DNA from: Candidatus Heimdallarchaeota archaeon LC_3
Lineage (GTDB): Archaea > Asgardarchaeota > Heimdallarchaeia > Hodarchaeales > LC-3
DNA: 10,401 nucleotides
Assembly (NCBI GenBank): GCA_001940645.1
Contig: MDVS01000120.1
Span: 1 to 10,401, forward strand
Direction of reading: 5' to 3'
Shown: piece after piece, positions 1 to 6,610 of the stretch
Numbering within the stretch: position 1 is the first letter of the stretch
Layout of the letters: every line of letters starts with the position of its first letter
Notes under the pieces: generated by a model
Databases searched by the model: none
The model's input: only the letters and a program-made list of their open reading frames with translations
Told to the model about the DNA's origin: nothing
Translations under genes and position numbers: made by a program

Positions 1-1
1 G

Positions 2-340
2 AAACGATGGGAACTACTTACTAATGTTCTCGATTTACCTACTCATCTTATAATATCACTTTATAGACTAAGATGGAAAATAGAACAATTTTTTAAGTGG
101 TTAAAACAACACTTGGGTGTGAAACGTCCGCTTGTAACCTCCTGGACTGGATTTATTCTCCACATTTACTTTAATCTCATTCTAATACTTCTATTACAAT
201 ATTATCTAGTGTTATTACGTCTACCACGTTGGTTGGATAATTTAAAAGAAATACTAAGGCAGTTACTAACTACTCCTACTCAGCAATGGTTTTATCAACG
301 ATTTAAAATACCACTATCATATAAAATGCACTTTATATGA
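2..340 (+). CDS. IS4-type DDE transposase, C-terminal part (cut by window edge)
   Basis: This frame is open from the left window edge to a TGA at 338-340, so only the last 112 residues of a longer protein are seen. About 20 residues in, the sequence YRLRWKIEQFFKWLK fits the IS4-family signature Y-(2)-R-(3)-E-(6)-K exactly; the Glu is the third catalytic acid of the DDE triad. A hydrophobic stretch follows (ILHIYFNLILILLLQYYL), as is common after this motif in IS4-like transposases. The two catalytic Asp residues lie outside the window, so I cannot tell whether the whole protein is intact. It differs in sequence from the transposase at 1536-2750 and belongs to another element. A TTG at 113 opens a shorter frame, but the signature upstream shows that it is not the real start. 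I could not identify the right terminal repeat of this element. Confidence 0.85.
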   Translation, partial: KRWELLTNVLDLPTHLIISLYRLRWKIEQFFKWLKQHLGVKRPLVTSWTGFILHIYFNLILILLLQYYLVLLRLPRWLDNLKEILRQLLTTPTQQWFYQRFKIPLSYKMHFI

Positions 341-505
341 CAATGGGAGGACGTTGTAAGCAAGAGAGGTGATAGAAAAGAAAATTTATTAAATGGCATT
401 GATAAAGAAATGAATAAAGGCTAGGAATCTTTAAATTAGAAATTTTCACATTGTAAATTACTGTCATATTTAACTAATATGCAAAGAGTTTAAAATTTTG
501 TCGGC

Positions 506-1059
506 TTATTTTATCCCTATCTCCCTAAAATGAACTCCAGCATCAACAAAGATAAATATATTTAACATATCTTTAACACCATCCTGCTGTAAGCCTCCTT
601 TTAGCTTTTTCTAATGTAGTTTTTAACCGAAAGTGTTTTTTTGACCTTGAAATATCATAATCCAGATAATACAATTCAACTAGTTGAGAAATAGTGAAAG
701 TATAACCAATTTTTATTTGATTCATTCCATAATGTTGGAATATTAAATTAAGAAAAAAAACAATGTTCTAATAACTTCTATTTGGAATTTCATAACCTGA
801 ATAACAATTAGCTAGGGCAAATTCATGTTTAATATATTTATGGAGTGATTCAAAGTTCCGATGGTCTTTCCAGTATTTGAGATATGATTGGATGGCCAAT
901 GTTAATTGATCATAGAGAGGAATGAATAATCCTTTATTCTATTTTTATATCTGGAATCGAGGGATTCCTAAATAAAATTGAAAGCGACCAAGAAGCGATT
1001 CTTGAATAAAGGAATGCCGTAGAGCTGTTTATAAGATTTGACTCCGAATGAATGTTTTA
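506..1059 (-). pseudogene. Broken gene of unknown family, several stops and frameshifts
   Basis: On the minus strand a protein-like reading can be followed for about 180 codons, but only by changing frame and passing stops. It starts near 1059 (HSFGVKSYKQLYGIPLFKNRF). It then shifts near 1000 to a second frame (LGRFQFYLGIPRFQI, two close stops, then KGLFIPLYDQLTLAIQSYL and FESLHKYIKHEFALANCYSG). It passes an in-frame TAG and continues (FQHYGMNQIKIGYTFTISQL, ISRSKKHFRLKTTLEKAKRR). A shift near 580 restores QQDGVKDMLNIFIFVDAG and HFREIGIK before TAA at 506-508. No start codon is evident and I do not recognise the family. The even amino-acid composition, with aromatic and charged residues in amphipathic spacing, is why I read it as former coding sequence rather than chance. 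It lies between a transposase fragment and a decayed receiver. Confidence 0.55.
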
Positions 1060-1101
1060 TAAATTACTCTTAAAAAAAGGGATATCTTTATCCTGACGTA
1101 A

Positions 1102-1464
1102 ACTGTTAGGATCCTCCATATTGATGATGAAGACAGTTATTTAGATATAATTAAGATTCTATTAGAAAAACATAAATTTTCCAATATAAAAGTCGATAAT
1201 ACTAATGATCCACAAAAAATAGAGAAAATTTTATTTCAAACAAAATATGATGTAATTTTTTGGGACTATATTATGAACCCTTTGAACAGTTTGGAGGTTC
1301 TTAAATATCTAAGAGGAATTGGGATTGAAATTCCATTCATTCTTCTAACTGGAAGATTATAAAATGCCAAAATTAAAAGGAAAATAAATTCATATCCAAA
1401 TACAAGATATATGTTAAAAAAATTAAATTTAAAGATTATAACTAATAAATTGATATTTATAATT
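1102..1464 (+). pseudogene. Decayed stand-alone response-regulator receiver, 5' part
   Basis: The frame reads VRILHIDDEDSYLDIIKILL, then KYDVIFWDYIMNPLNSLEVL, IPFILLTGRL and YMLKKLNLKIITNKLIFII. These are the landmarks of a CheY-like receiver: the acidic pair (IDDE), the phosphoacceptor Asp in VIFWDYIM, the Thr of LLTG and the Lys of the KK pair. Two lesions are visible. There is no start codon: TAA at 1099-1101 is followed by ACT where an initiating Met would be expected. A TAA at 1360-1362 sits directly after TGRL, where the related copy at 5174-5401 has Arg. The reading stays in frame on both sides of that stop. An insertion sequence enters at 1461-1464, and the last codons resume at 2835. 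Intact relatives of this kind normally receive a phosphate from a histidine kinase and act as diffusible signalling domains. No partner kinase is visible here. Confidence 0.8.
1461..1464. repeat. Target-site duplication AATT, left copy
   Basis: AATT lies immediately outside the left terminal inverted repeat and is repeated immediately outside the right one (2831-2834). Removing the element together with one AATT restores the interrupted receiver frame (FII joins NSLINENSI), which supports these four bases as the duplicated target. AATT is its own reverse complement, so the same bases could also be read as an outward extension of the repeats. Confidence 0.65.
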
Positions 1465-1482
1465 ACTCGACTTGCATTTTTT
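1465..1482. repeat. Left terminal inverted repeat of the insertion sequence
   Basis: It begins ACTCGACTTGCA followed by six T. It pairs with 2813-2830 on the opposite strand with two mismatches. The similarity runs outward through the AATT that I read as the target duplication. Confidence 0.8.
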
Positions 1483-1501
1483 GAGTTTATGAAAATGTAG
1501 A

Positions 1502-1522
1502 AAAGAAGTTGGTTACTTCTTT
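1502..1522. promoter_or_regulatory. Hairpin just inside the left end of the insertion sequence
   Basis: AAAGAAGT (1502-1509) and ACTTCTTT (1515-1522) are perfect reverse complements around the 5-nt loop TGGTT. The hairpin lies between the left terminal repeat and the transposase ATG at 1536. In other insertion sequences such as IS10 and IS50, a hairpin here limits translation from transcripts entering from outside; the same role is inferred for this one. No clear ribosome binding site follows before the ATG. Confidence 0.5.
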
Positions 1523-1535
1523 ATTTTGACTAAAA

Positions 1536-2750
1536 ATGAAAAATATAACCAGTTCCTTTCAAAAAAAGTTCTTCTTGTACCTTGAAAAATCTTCTTGTCT
1601 GACCAAACGTGACCATGAAGCTCTATGGGAAATTATCTCTGTTCTTATTGGAGCATCTTCTTTCAGTCTTTCTAGCCTCTCTCTTAGGCTTGGACGAAGA
1701 ATAGGTCGTAATTATTTAGCAAGATTGTTAAAAAAATCTTCTTTCATACAACGAAAGGTCATGGAAGAACTACTTAGAGATGTTCTTACCAGTATAGGTA
1801 ATCACAAAAAGCTTTATTTTATTATCGATGACACATTAGTCGAAAAATCAGGACAAAAGATATTTGCTTCTCTTCGATGGTATAATCATAGTTTCAGCCG
1901 TCAAACTCGTGCTTTATGTCTTGTAAACCTAGTGTTAGAAGTGGAAGGGAAAGTAATTTTGTTCATCCCTTGGCTTCTCATATCTACGACCAAGCCGACA
2001 AAAAAACTTTCTAAAAAAGTTAAGCAGCAAGATCTTAAGAATGAAGCAGCAATAACCATGATTCAATCATTTATTAATGTAACAGACATACAAGGTATCT
2101 CAAGACAACGCATCATCATTGAAGCTGACTCCTGGTCCAGTCCACATGGATTTCGTTCTTCTTTACAGAAATTGAGTCTAAATTATCGAATAGATGGTAA
2201 AAGCACTTATTCTGTTCAGAAAGTTGATCATGATGCTAAAAAGAAAGCCAATGAACAGATAAGAGGGCGTAAACGTACGCGTTTTGTAAAATATGAACAA
2301 ATAATCAAGTTTATGGGTGACTTTGAAAAGTGGTCTTTTTTTACTTATCCAACATCTAGTGAGCGTATTTTCTATAAAAAAGCATTTGTAACCTTAAAAG
2401 CAGGAGGACAGAACATAATCTATGGATACAAGAATGAAAAATATAAAAATCCGAAATTTATCATGGTTAACCCTAAACGTAAACATGTACCAGATCCGAG
2501 AACCATTTATCGTGATTACACTTTTAGGTGGATTATTGAAGTATGTCACAGAGAAATCAAACAACAATTTAATATTGGTAAGTGTCAAAGCCGTGATATG
2601 TGGATTGTTAATGGTTTTCTCATGCTTCTAGGGTTTACCTTCTCTGTCTGGAAAATTTCAGTCTTTTTTGAAAGTCAAGAAGGTGGAAACATGCCTGGAT
2701 GTCCAACATGGGCTAATAAGTTTCATGAAGAATATATTAAAAGTCATTGA
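1536..2750 (+). CDS. DDE transposase, IS4 superfamily (IS4/IS701-like)
   Basis: This 404-residue protein cuts and joins DNA at the ends of its own element. The DDE acids can be placed: Asp98/Asp99 in FIIDDT (followed by KSGQK), Asp198 in IIEADSW, and Glu335 in YTFRWIIEVCHREIK. That last stretch matches the Y-(2)-R-(3)-E-(6)-K signature as Y328, R331, E335 and K342. The line KQQFNIGKCQSRD after it is typical of the DDE_5-like branch. The N-terminal 80 residues are helical and basic, as expected for end binding. Length and frame look intact, with no internal stops. The ATG at 1536 is the first in frame after the terminal repeat and hairpin. The gene fills most of the 1465-2830 element, whose ends confirm a self-contained unit. 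The exact IS family needs a database comparison. Confidence 0.9.
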   Translation: MKNITSSFQKKFFLYLEKSSCLTKRDHEALWEIISVLIGASSFSLSSLSLRLGRRIGRNYLARLLKKSSFIQRKVMEELLRDVLTSIGNHKKLYFIIDDTLVEKSGQKIFASLRWYNHSFSRQTRALCLVNLVLEVEGKVILFIPWLLISTTKPTKKLSKKVKQQDLKNEAAITMIQSFINVTDIQGISRQRIIIEADSWSSPHGFRSSLQKLSLNYRIDGKSTYSVQKVDHDAKKKANEQIRGRKRTRFVKYEQIIKFMGDFEKWSFFTYPTSSERIFYKKAFVTLKAGGQNIIYGYKNEKYKNPKFIMVNPKRKHVPDPRTIYRDYTFRWIIEVCHREIKQQFNIGKCQSRDMWIVNGFLMLLGFTFSVWKISVFFESQEGGNMPGCPTWANKFHEEYIKSH

Positions 2751-2812
2751 TAAGAGGATTTTGAAATCAAGGAGAAATAAAAGATGTAAATAACCGAAAA
2801 ATTCAAGAGATT

Positions 2813-2830
2813 AAAAAGTGCAACTCGAGT
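2813..2830. repeat. Right terminal inverted repeat of the insertion sequence
   Basis: Read on the minus strand it begins ACTCGAGTTGCAC followed by T's, matching the left end with two mismatches. The second AATT follows at 2831-2834. Confidence 0.8.
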
Positions 2831-2864
2831 AATTAATTCTCTTATAAATGAAAATTCAATTTAA
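2831..2864 (+). pseudogene. Last codons of the interrupted receiver gene
   Basis: After the right end of the insertion sequence, the bases from 2835 read NSLINENSI and stop at TAA 2862-2864. Joined to the codons before 1465, with one AATT kept, they complete the receiver as TNKLIFIINSLINENSI. This is a plausible final helix of a CheY-like domain. The join keeps frame exactly, which is the main evidence that the two pieces were one gene. Confidence 0.65.
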
Positions 2865-2911
2865 AATGGTATTATAATAACGACGCGTGTTCTGAAGAAA
2901 TTGATAAAGCA

Positions 2912-4780
2912 TCATTCGGTTTTAAATTTCTTTACAATCACACCTAGATCTGTAGCGATATTTGCAAGTTCTTGAGCTGTGGAAGACATTTCTTGCATTG
3001 TAGCGGCCTGCTCTTCTGTGGCAGCACTTGCTTCTTCCGAACCAGAAGCAGTCTCTTCCGAAATAGACGCTACTTCCTGAATCGAACTGGAAATGGATTT
3101 TATTGAGGATTCCAGAGATAATCGGAGATCAGCTGTAATCTCATTTACTTTAGAAACAGAATTTTTCCCTTCTTCAGCCAATTGTCGTATGTTTTCTGCT
3201 ACTACCGCGAATCCTCTACCATATTCCCCAGCACGTGCAGCTTCGATAGAGGCATTAAGCGCCAGCATATTAACTTTTCCAGTAATTTCTTCAATAAGTT
3301 TTGAAAGTGATTCAATATTTGCAACTTTTTCATTAAAGTTTTTTTGTAGTTCATCTACCAACACAGCTGATTGAGAACTCTTTGTGCTTTGGTCCTGAGC
3401 TCCTCGAGACATTTGTTGGGTAATTGATGATATTTCTTCACTGGTTGCGTTTACTTCTTCAGCAGAGGAAGCCATTTCTTGTGAACTAGTTGCCAAGGTA
3501 GTGGAGGTAGATATAATATTTGAAACGACTTCTCTTAATTTTGTAACCATATCGTTGAAATTCTCGCTTAAAGCACCAATTTCGTCCTTTCTATTCCGAT
3601 ATTTTGCTTCTATTTCATTAGTCAAATCTCCATCAGCAATGATCTTTGATGTGTTAGTTAAACGAATTAAGGGTTTAGACAAAGAATTAGCAATAAGAAG
3701 AGCTATTAAAATAGCTAAAACTATTCCAATAGCTATTGCAGCAAATGAAACTACTGTAGAGGTAGTAATTGCTGCAATACTTGCAGCCTTAAGTTTTTCC
3801 ATTTCTATTTCGCTGAAATCACGTAACCACGCCAAATCTTCCAAAATCGGAGCTAAATTATTATTTGCGGTAGCTAAATAACTTTTTGTTAAACTTTGTT
3901 GTTCCATACTAAATTCAAGAATTGGTTCCAACTCTTCTTCTAAAATATCATCCAAAGAACCATTAGCAACAGCCCAATCAGAAAAGAGATATTCATCTCC
4001 TGCTGCAACGATAGCTGTATTATTGTCACCTAACAATAACGCAGAGCCAATGACATCATTGTCCCAGGTATTATATGCTGATTTGAAAGTATTAAAAGCA
4101 TTATTATAATTAGTGTAATATGTTGTATTTATTGGTTCTATTATTGCTATTTGAGAATCCATAAGGCTTAGTAGACTATTCATCTGGGTTCGGAAATCAT
4201 TCGTTTCATTCATACTCGTTCCATCGCCAGTTAGCATATAAACCATTGATGAGATTTGAATTTCTATTGCAACATCGCTCATTTGTGAAACAAAAAGGGA
4301 TAAATTACTTAACATCCTCTGATCAGGAAGACTTGTCACACCACTAAATCCAAATTTGGAGCTGCTTACAACCGAACCGATCCATAATGGGCGCTGATCC
4401 TGGATTTCCTGGACTTTTGAACGTGCAGTAGTTCCTTCAGTTAAATTTTCCAATGTAGACGCGATAGCATCAATATCATTAATATTACCAGTGAAAGCTT
4501 CTTTCATACCTGGAATAAGACCTATTGTATATGCTCTCATAAAGGCTTTTTGTTCCTCAAAATTTAAAGATAGTTCATACGACTTTGCTCTTATTATTGC
4601 AAATCTATCTAAGACTTGTTCGTTAGTATTAGCTATTGTTTGAGAAGCATCATAACTAACTACCATTCCTACTCCGAATACAATAACGACCAAAGAAAAT
4701 CCTACAAGTATTTTATTTCTAACTCGTAATCCACTTATTATGGGGATACTAAATCCCGAATCTTTACTTGTTTCTAACAA
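2912..4780 (-). CDS. Methyl-accepting chemotaxis protein (transmembrane chemoreceptor)
   Basis: This 622-residue chemoreceptor would sense a signal outside the membrane and control a CheA kinase through CheW, steering the archaellum. Features in order: TM1 about 24-42; a long, mostly helical outside domain about 43-335 of no family I can name (possibly a helical-bundle sensor); TM2 about 339-364; HAMP linker about 365-418; cytoplasmic signalling domain about 419-622. The hairpin tip is clear: [20 protein letters not shown], then [15 protein letters not shown]. Glu/Gln/Ala-rich heptads such as [18 protein letters not shown] are likely methylation sites. There is no C-terminal pentapeptide tether. 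The start is the TTG at 4780: an in-frame TGA lies two codons upstream, a GGGATG is close by, and the next Met falls after TM1. No che genes lie nearby. The ligand is unknown. Confidence 0.9.
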   Translation of the reverse strand: MLETSKDSGFSIPIISGLRVRNKILVGFSLVVIVFGVGMVVSYDASQTIANTNEQVLDRFAIIRAKSYELSLNFEEQKAFMRAYTIGLIPGMKEAFTGNINDIDAIASTLENLTEGTTARSKVQEIQDQRPLWIGSVVSSSKFGFSGVTSLPDQRMLSNLSLFVSQMSDVAIEIQISSMVYMLTGDGTSMNETNDFRTQMNSLLSLMDSQIAIIEPINTTYYTNYNNAFNTFKSAYNTWDNDVIGSALLLGDNNTAIVAAGDEYLFSDWAVANGSLDDILEEELEPILEFSMEQQSLTKSYLATANNNLAPILEDLAWLRDFSEIEMEKLKAASIAAITTSTVVSFAAIAIGIVLAILIALLIANSLSKPLIRLTNTSKIIADGDLTNEIEAKYRNRKDEIGALSENFNDMVTKLREVVSNIISTSTTLATSSQEMASSAEEVNATSEEISSITQQMSRGAQDQSTKSSQSAVLVDELQKNFNEKVANIESLSKLIEEITGKVNMLALNASIEAARAGEYGRGFAVVAENIRQLAEEGKNSVSKVNEITADLRLSLESSIKSISSSIQEVASISEETASGSEEASAATEEQAATMQEMSSTAQELANIATDLGVIVKKFKTE

Positions 4781-5173
4781 CTTTCATCCCTGAGAATTAT
4801 TCCTAAGAATTAAAATTTTTAGGTCTACCTACTAATTTTAAATCTTTTTAATCTTTTTAAATCATTTAAATTTTAAATCCAATGTGAAATTTTTATTTCC
4901 CTAAAAACATCAATATTTGTTTCTCTTCTCTAAAATTGCTTTGATGACTACTAAAATTAGGGTTACCTAAATTAATTATTTATAGATGGTTTTGATTGGA
5001 TTCATTTTAAACTGTTGATTAAATTTGAAAGAATTACCTCTAATATCATCGTTGAGAATTTTTAATACGTAATTAGGTTTATTTTACTAATTCAAATAGG
5101 AAAATATTGATTGAATTAGTAAAATATTACCTAGAGAAAAATCCATACACTAACTTTAAAATTCTAAAACTGA
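4781..5173. other. Gene-free stretch between chemoreceptor and second receiver remnant
   Basis: About 390 bases, very AT-rich. The left end must hold the minus-strand promoter of the chemoreceptor; TTTAAAATT-like boxes lie there but none stands out. A short tandem of ATCTTTTTAA occurs near 4842-4860. The only strong structure is the inverted repeat at 5080-5126. I see no convincing coding sequence on either strand. Confidence 0.5.
5080..5126. repeat. 16-bp perfect inverted repeat with 15-nt loop
   Basis: TATTTTACTAATTCAA (5080-5095) and TTGAATTAGTAAAATA (5111-5126) are exact reverse complements. The pairing extends outward imperfectly, with TAGGT near 5075 matching ACCTA near 5130 after a one-base slip. 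It could be an RNA hairpin, a dimer-binding operator or the ends of a small lost element. It lies about 50 bases upstream of the decayed receiver at 5174. Confidence 0.75.
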
Positions 5174-5401
5174 TTCAGCAAATTTGGTATCTATTCTTTT
5201 AATGAAAAGATTGATGTCAATATATGCGAGTTTATTATGAAACTACAGACGGTATAAGAAGTTTTAGAGATGATAAGAAATTTTGGTAATGAAATTCCTT
5301 TCATCCTTTTAACTGGAAGATTAAGGGATGAAAGGATTAAAAGAAAGATTTTACTCATGAAAAATACCAAATTTTTTAAGAAAAATTTAATTTTGTGGTA
5401 A
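5174..5401 (+). pseudogene. Second decayed receiver domain, phosphoacceptor Asp replaced by Glu
   Basis: One frame reads FSKFGIYSFNEKIDVNICEF, then IMKLQTV, a TAA at 5255-5257, EVLEMIRNFGNEIPFILLTG, RLRDERIKRKILLMKNTKFF and KKNLILW before TAA at 5399-5401. It lines up with the receiver at 1102-1464 (KYDVIFWDYIM, LEVLKYLRGIGIEIPFILLT, GRL, IKRKI and so on). The position of the phosphoacceptor Asp holds Glu here (GAG at 5228-5230). The N-terminal part with the acidic pair is missing or unreadable: just upstream the frame holds two stops (LKF*N*). An internal stop, a truncated front and no start make it a remnant. The KK near the end matches the conserved Lys region. The two copies probably come from one duplicated gene or a common family. 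Confidence 0.7.
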
Positions 5402-6064
5402 AATCATTAAAATAGATCCTATTCTCTGGTCTAAGAAATTGCATGAATTAACCATTGAATTATATACAGAAAGCCTTAAATTTGATAAAGAATCAATTAT
5501 TCGTGTCAAAACTAAATTTGTATATCCTTCAAAATCTGATCAAGTCTTGTATCACCAAAAAAATAGTGAATTAAAAAAACGAAGCTTTAGAACAAAATTC
5601 ATCGAAAAGCAACATTAACTCCTCAAGAAGCAGCACCAATAAAGAAAACCATGAGAAAAATCCGATCGAAGATATTGACTGGATATAGACTCTTGATACA
5701 AACCTCTAAACGGCCAGTTGGAATAACACTTAGTTGAGAATCAACATTTGACAATAAACTTGTTGGAGAACGTCCAGATATCCATGAGATTTATGCATTA
5801 CGTATCCTTGTCCAACAGGCTTTTCCAAATTTGTTTGTTACATCTAATCGAGCTGAACAATTTAATAGCGCCCACGATCGTGAAATTAATTATAAAGGTC
5901 ATAAATCTCCCGATAATATAAATAAACATCTTAAATCGTGGATATTATTTAAATATCATAATAAAGGTATTGAACAATTTCATTTAAGACAAAAAATGAT
6001 ATTTCCTATGTCTATTATTCAAAATAGCTTTCATTTATCATTAAAAAGAGTAATATTTAAATAA
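5391..6064 (+). pseudogene. Frameshifted gene remnant, possibly a DDE transposase
   Basis: Two overlapping frames make one protein-like reading. The first (5391-5618) has IIKIDPILWSKKLHELTIEL, YTESLKFDKESIIRVKTKF and ends at TAA 5616-5618. The second takes over near 5603 (KATLTPQEAAPIKKTMRKIR, ILTGYRLLIQTSKRPVGIT), crosses TGA at 5735-5737, and continues (VGERPDIHEIYALRILVQQA, FPNLFVTSNRAEQFNSAHDR, KGHKSPDNINKHLKSWILFK) to TAA at 6062-6064. The line SNRAEQFNSAHDR, then GHKS, then L-x2-WILFKYHN resembles the last catalytic Glu region of IS6/IS240-like DDE transposases (N-x-E-x-x-N, R, W-x-x-Y/F). I could not place the two catalytic Asp residues, so the family is a suggestion only. An intact internal frame from 5831 is the tail of this remnant, not a gene of its own. 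Confidence 0.5.
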
Positions 6065-6083
6065 GGATAGATTTATTATCGAA

Positions 6084-6194
6084 ATGACCTTACAACAATT
6101 TTCAGAATATCTCGTTATTTTTGAGACCAAAAAAATTAATTATTTTGAAGAAGAAGTTTTTGATTCAACTTATGGAATTATTCTTACTCAATAA
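6084..6194 (+). CDS. Possible 36-residue ORF, doubtful
   Basis: ATG at 6084 to TAA at 6192-6194 gives MTLQQFSEYLVIFETKKINY followed by FEEEVFDSTYGIILTQ. The composition is protein-like (mixed aromatic and acidic residues), but no ribosome binding site is visible. It directly follows the broken gene at 5391-6064, in another frame. It may be a real small gene or the shifted tail of that remnant. Confidence 0.25.
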   Translation: MTLQQFSEYLVIFETKKINYFEEEVFDSTYGIILTQ

Positions 6195-6312
6195 TTTTAT
6201 CTTTTCACAAAAAATTAATACCAAACACTGGTTTAGAGTTTTAATTTTGATAAATTAAGTTCTAAACTAAAAGAGTTGAAATCTATTTAATTAAAGTGAG
6301 AATAAAAAATGA

Positions 6313-6382
6313 AAATTAGGTTTAAACTATGCTGTAGTTTTAAGTATATTAGAAAAAACTAAGAGTTTGATAAACCTAATTT
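6313..6382. repeat. 12-bp inverted repeat with 46-nt spacer
   Basis: AAATTAGGTTTA (6313-6324) and TAAACCTAATTT (6371-6382) are exact reverse complements. The wide spacer argues against a simple terminator. Paired operator half-sites or the ends of a tiny element remain possible. The AT-rich composition raises the chance of coincidence. Confidence 0.45.
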
Positions 6383-6420
6383 AATTTAATTTTATTTTAT
6401 AAAATTAAAACCTAAACACA

Positions 6421-6450
6421 AAAAGGAAAAAAGGAAAAAAGGAAAGAAGG
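6421..6450 (+). repeat. Short purine-rich tandem, 8-base period
   Basis: GG followed by six A is repeated at 6425, 6433 and 6441, after which the tract degrades into GGAAAGAAGGG. It is a simple-sequence tract, possibly a slippage product, with no evident function. Confidence 0.6.
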
Positions 6451-6610
6451 GAATGCATTCGTAAATAAGTTTACAAGTCTCACCCTGGAGAAATCTAAGG
6501 CTACAATGGAAAATAATTTTGGAATTGAAGCATAAGGAATAAGAAATGAAAATTAGTCAAATTACGGGTTTAATTGATTTTTATAAAAGTAAAGTAAATA
6601 ATATCTTGAT

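Larger units (their letters stand above)
1465..2830 (+). mobile_element. Complete insertion sequence (about 1.37 kb) with one DDE transposase gene
   Basis: The left end (1465-1482) and the reverse complement of the right end (2813-2830) match at 16 of 18 positions. They share ACTCGA, then TTGCA, then a T-run, with mismatches at 1471 (C against G) and 1476 (T against C). AATT flanks both sides. Between the ends is a single intact transposase gene with the full DDE triad, so the element could still be active. It sits near the 3' end of an already decayed receiver gene, in the same orientation. Its size and coding content fit the IS4 superfamily (IS4/IS701-like). I cannot assign a named element without a database. 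Confidence 0.85.
6195..6610. other. AT-rich gene-free stretch before the sensor/regulator gene
   Basis: About 415 bases. It contains the inverted repeat at 6313-6382 and a purine tract with GG every 8 bases (6421-6450). A short ORF from ATG 6546 (MKISQITGLIDFYKSKVNN then ILMWILWE) overlaps the start of the next gene in another frame. The promoter of the gene at 6611 must lie here, but no TATA box stands out in this base composition. Confidence 0.5.

Noticed and set aside
341..424. Open reading after the first transposase stop, in the same frame (SKRGDRKENLLNGIDKEMNK), with GAGGTGAT near 366
   Set aside because: No start codon lies at a usable distance from the GAGGTGAT, and the reading is short. 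It may be the tail of a host gene, but this cannot be supported.
1075..1096. A similar GGATA-N4-TATCC plus T-run on the minus strand, thought to be a shared element with 8482-8501
   Set aside because: Similarity beyond the short palindrome and T-run is weak. Coincidence in AT-rich DNA is likely.
506..1362. Stop codons inside protein-like readings as possible recoding (pyrrolysine at TAG, as in some methanogens)
   Set aside because: The internal stops are a mix of TAA, TAG and TGA and are combined with frameshifts and missing starts. Decay explains them better.
2394..2631. Other-frame ORFs inside the transposase gene on both strands
   Set aside because: They overlap the conserved catalytic C-terminal region of the transposase and show no domain of their own.
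3093..3881. Plus-strand open frames inside the chemoreceptor gene
   Set aside because: They are antisense frames of a clear protein-coding gene, with no ribosome binding sites of their own.
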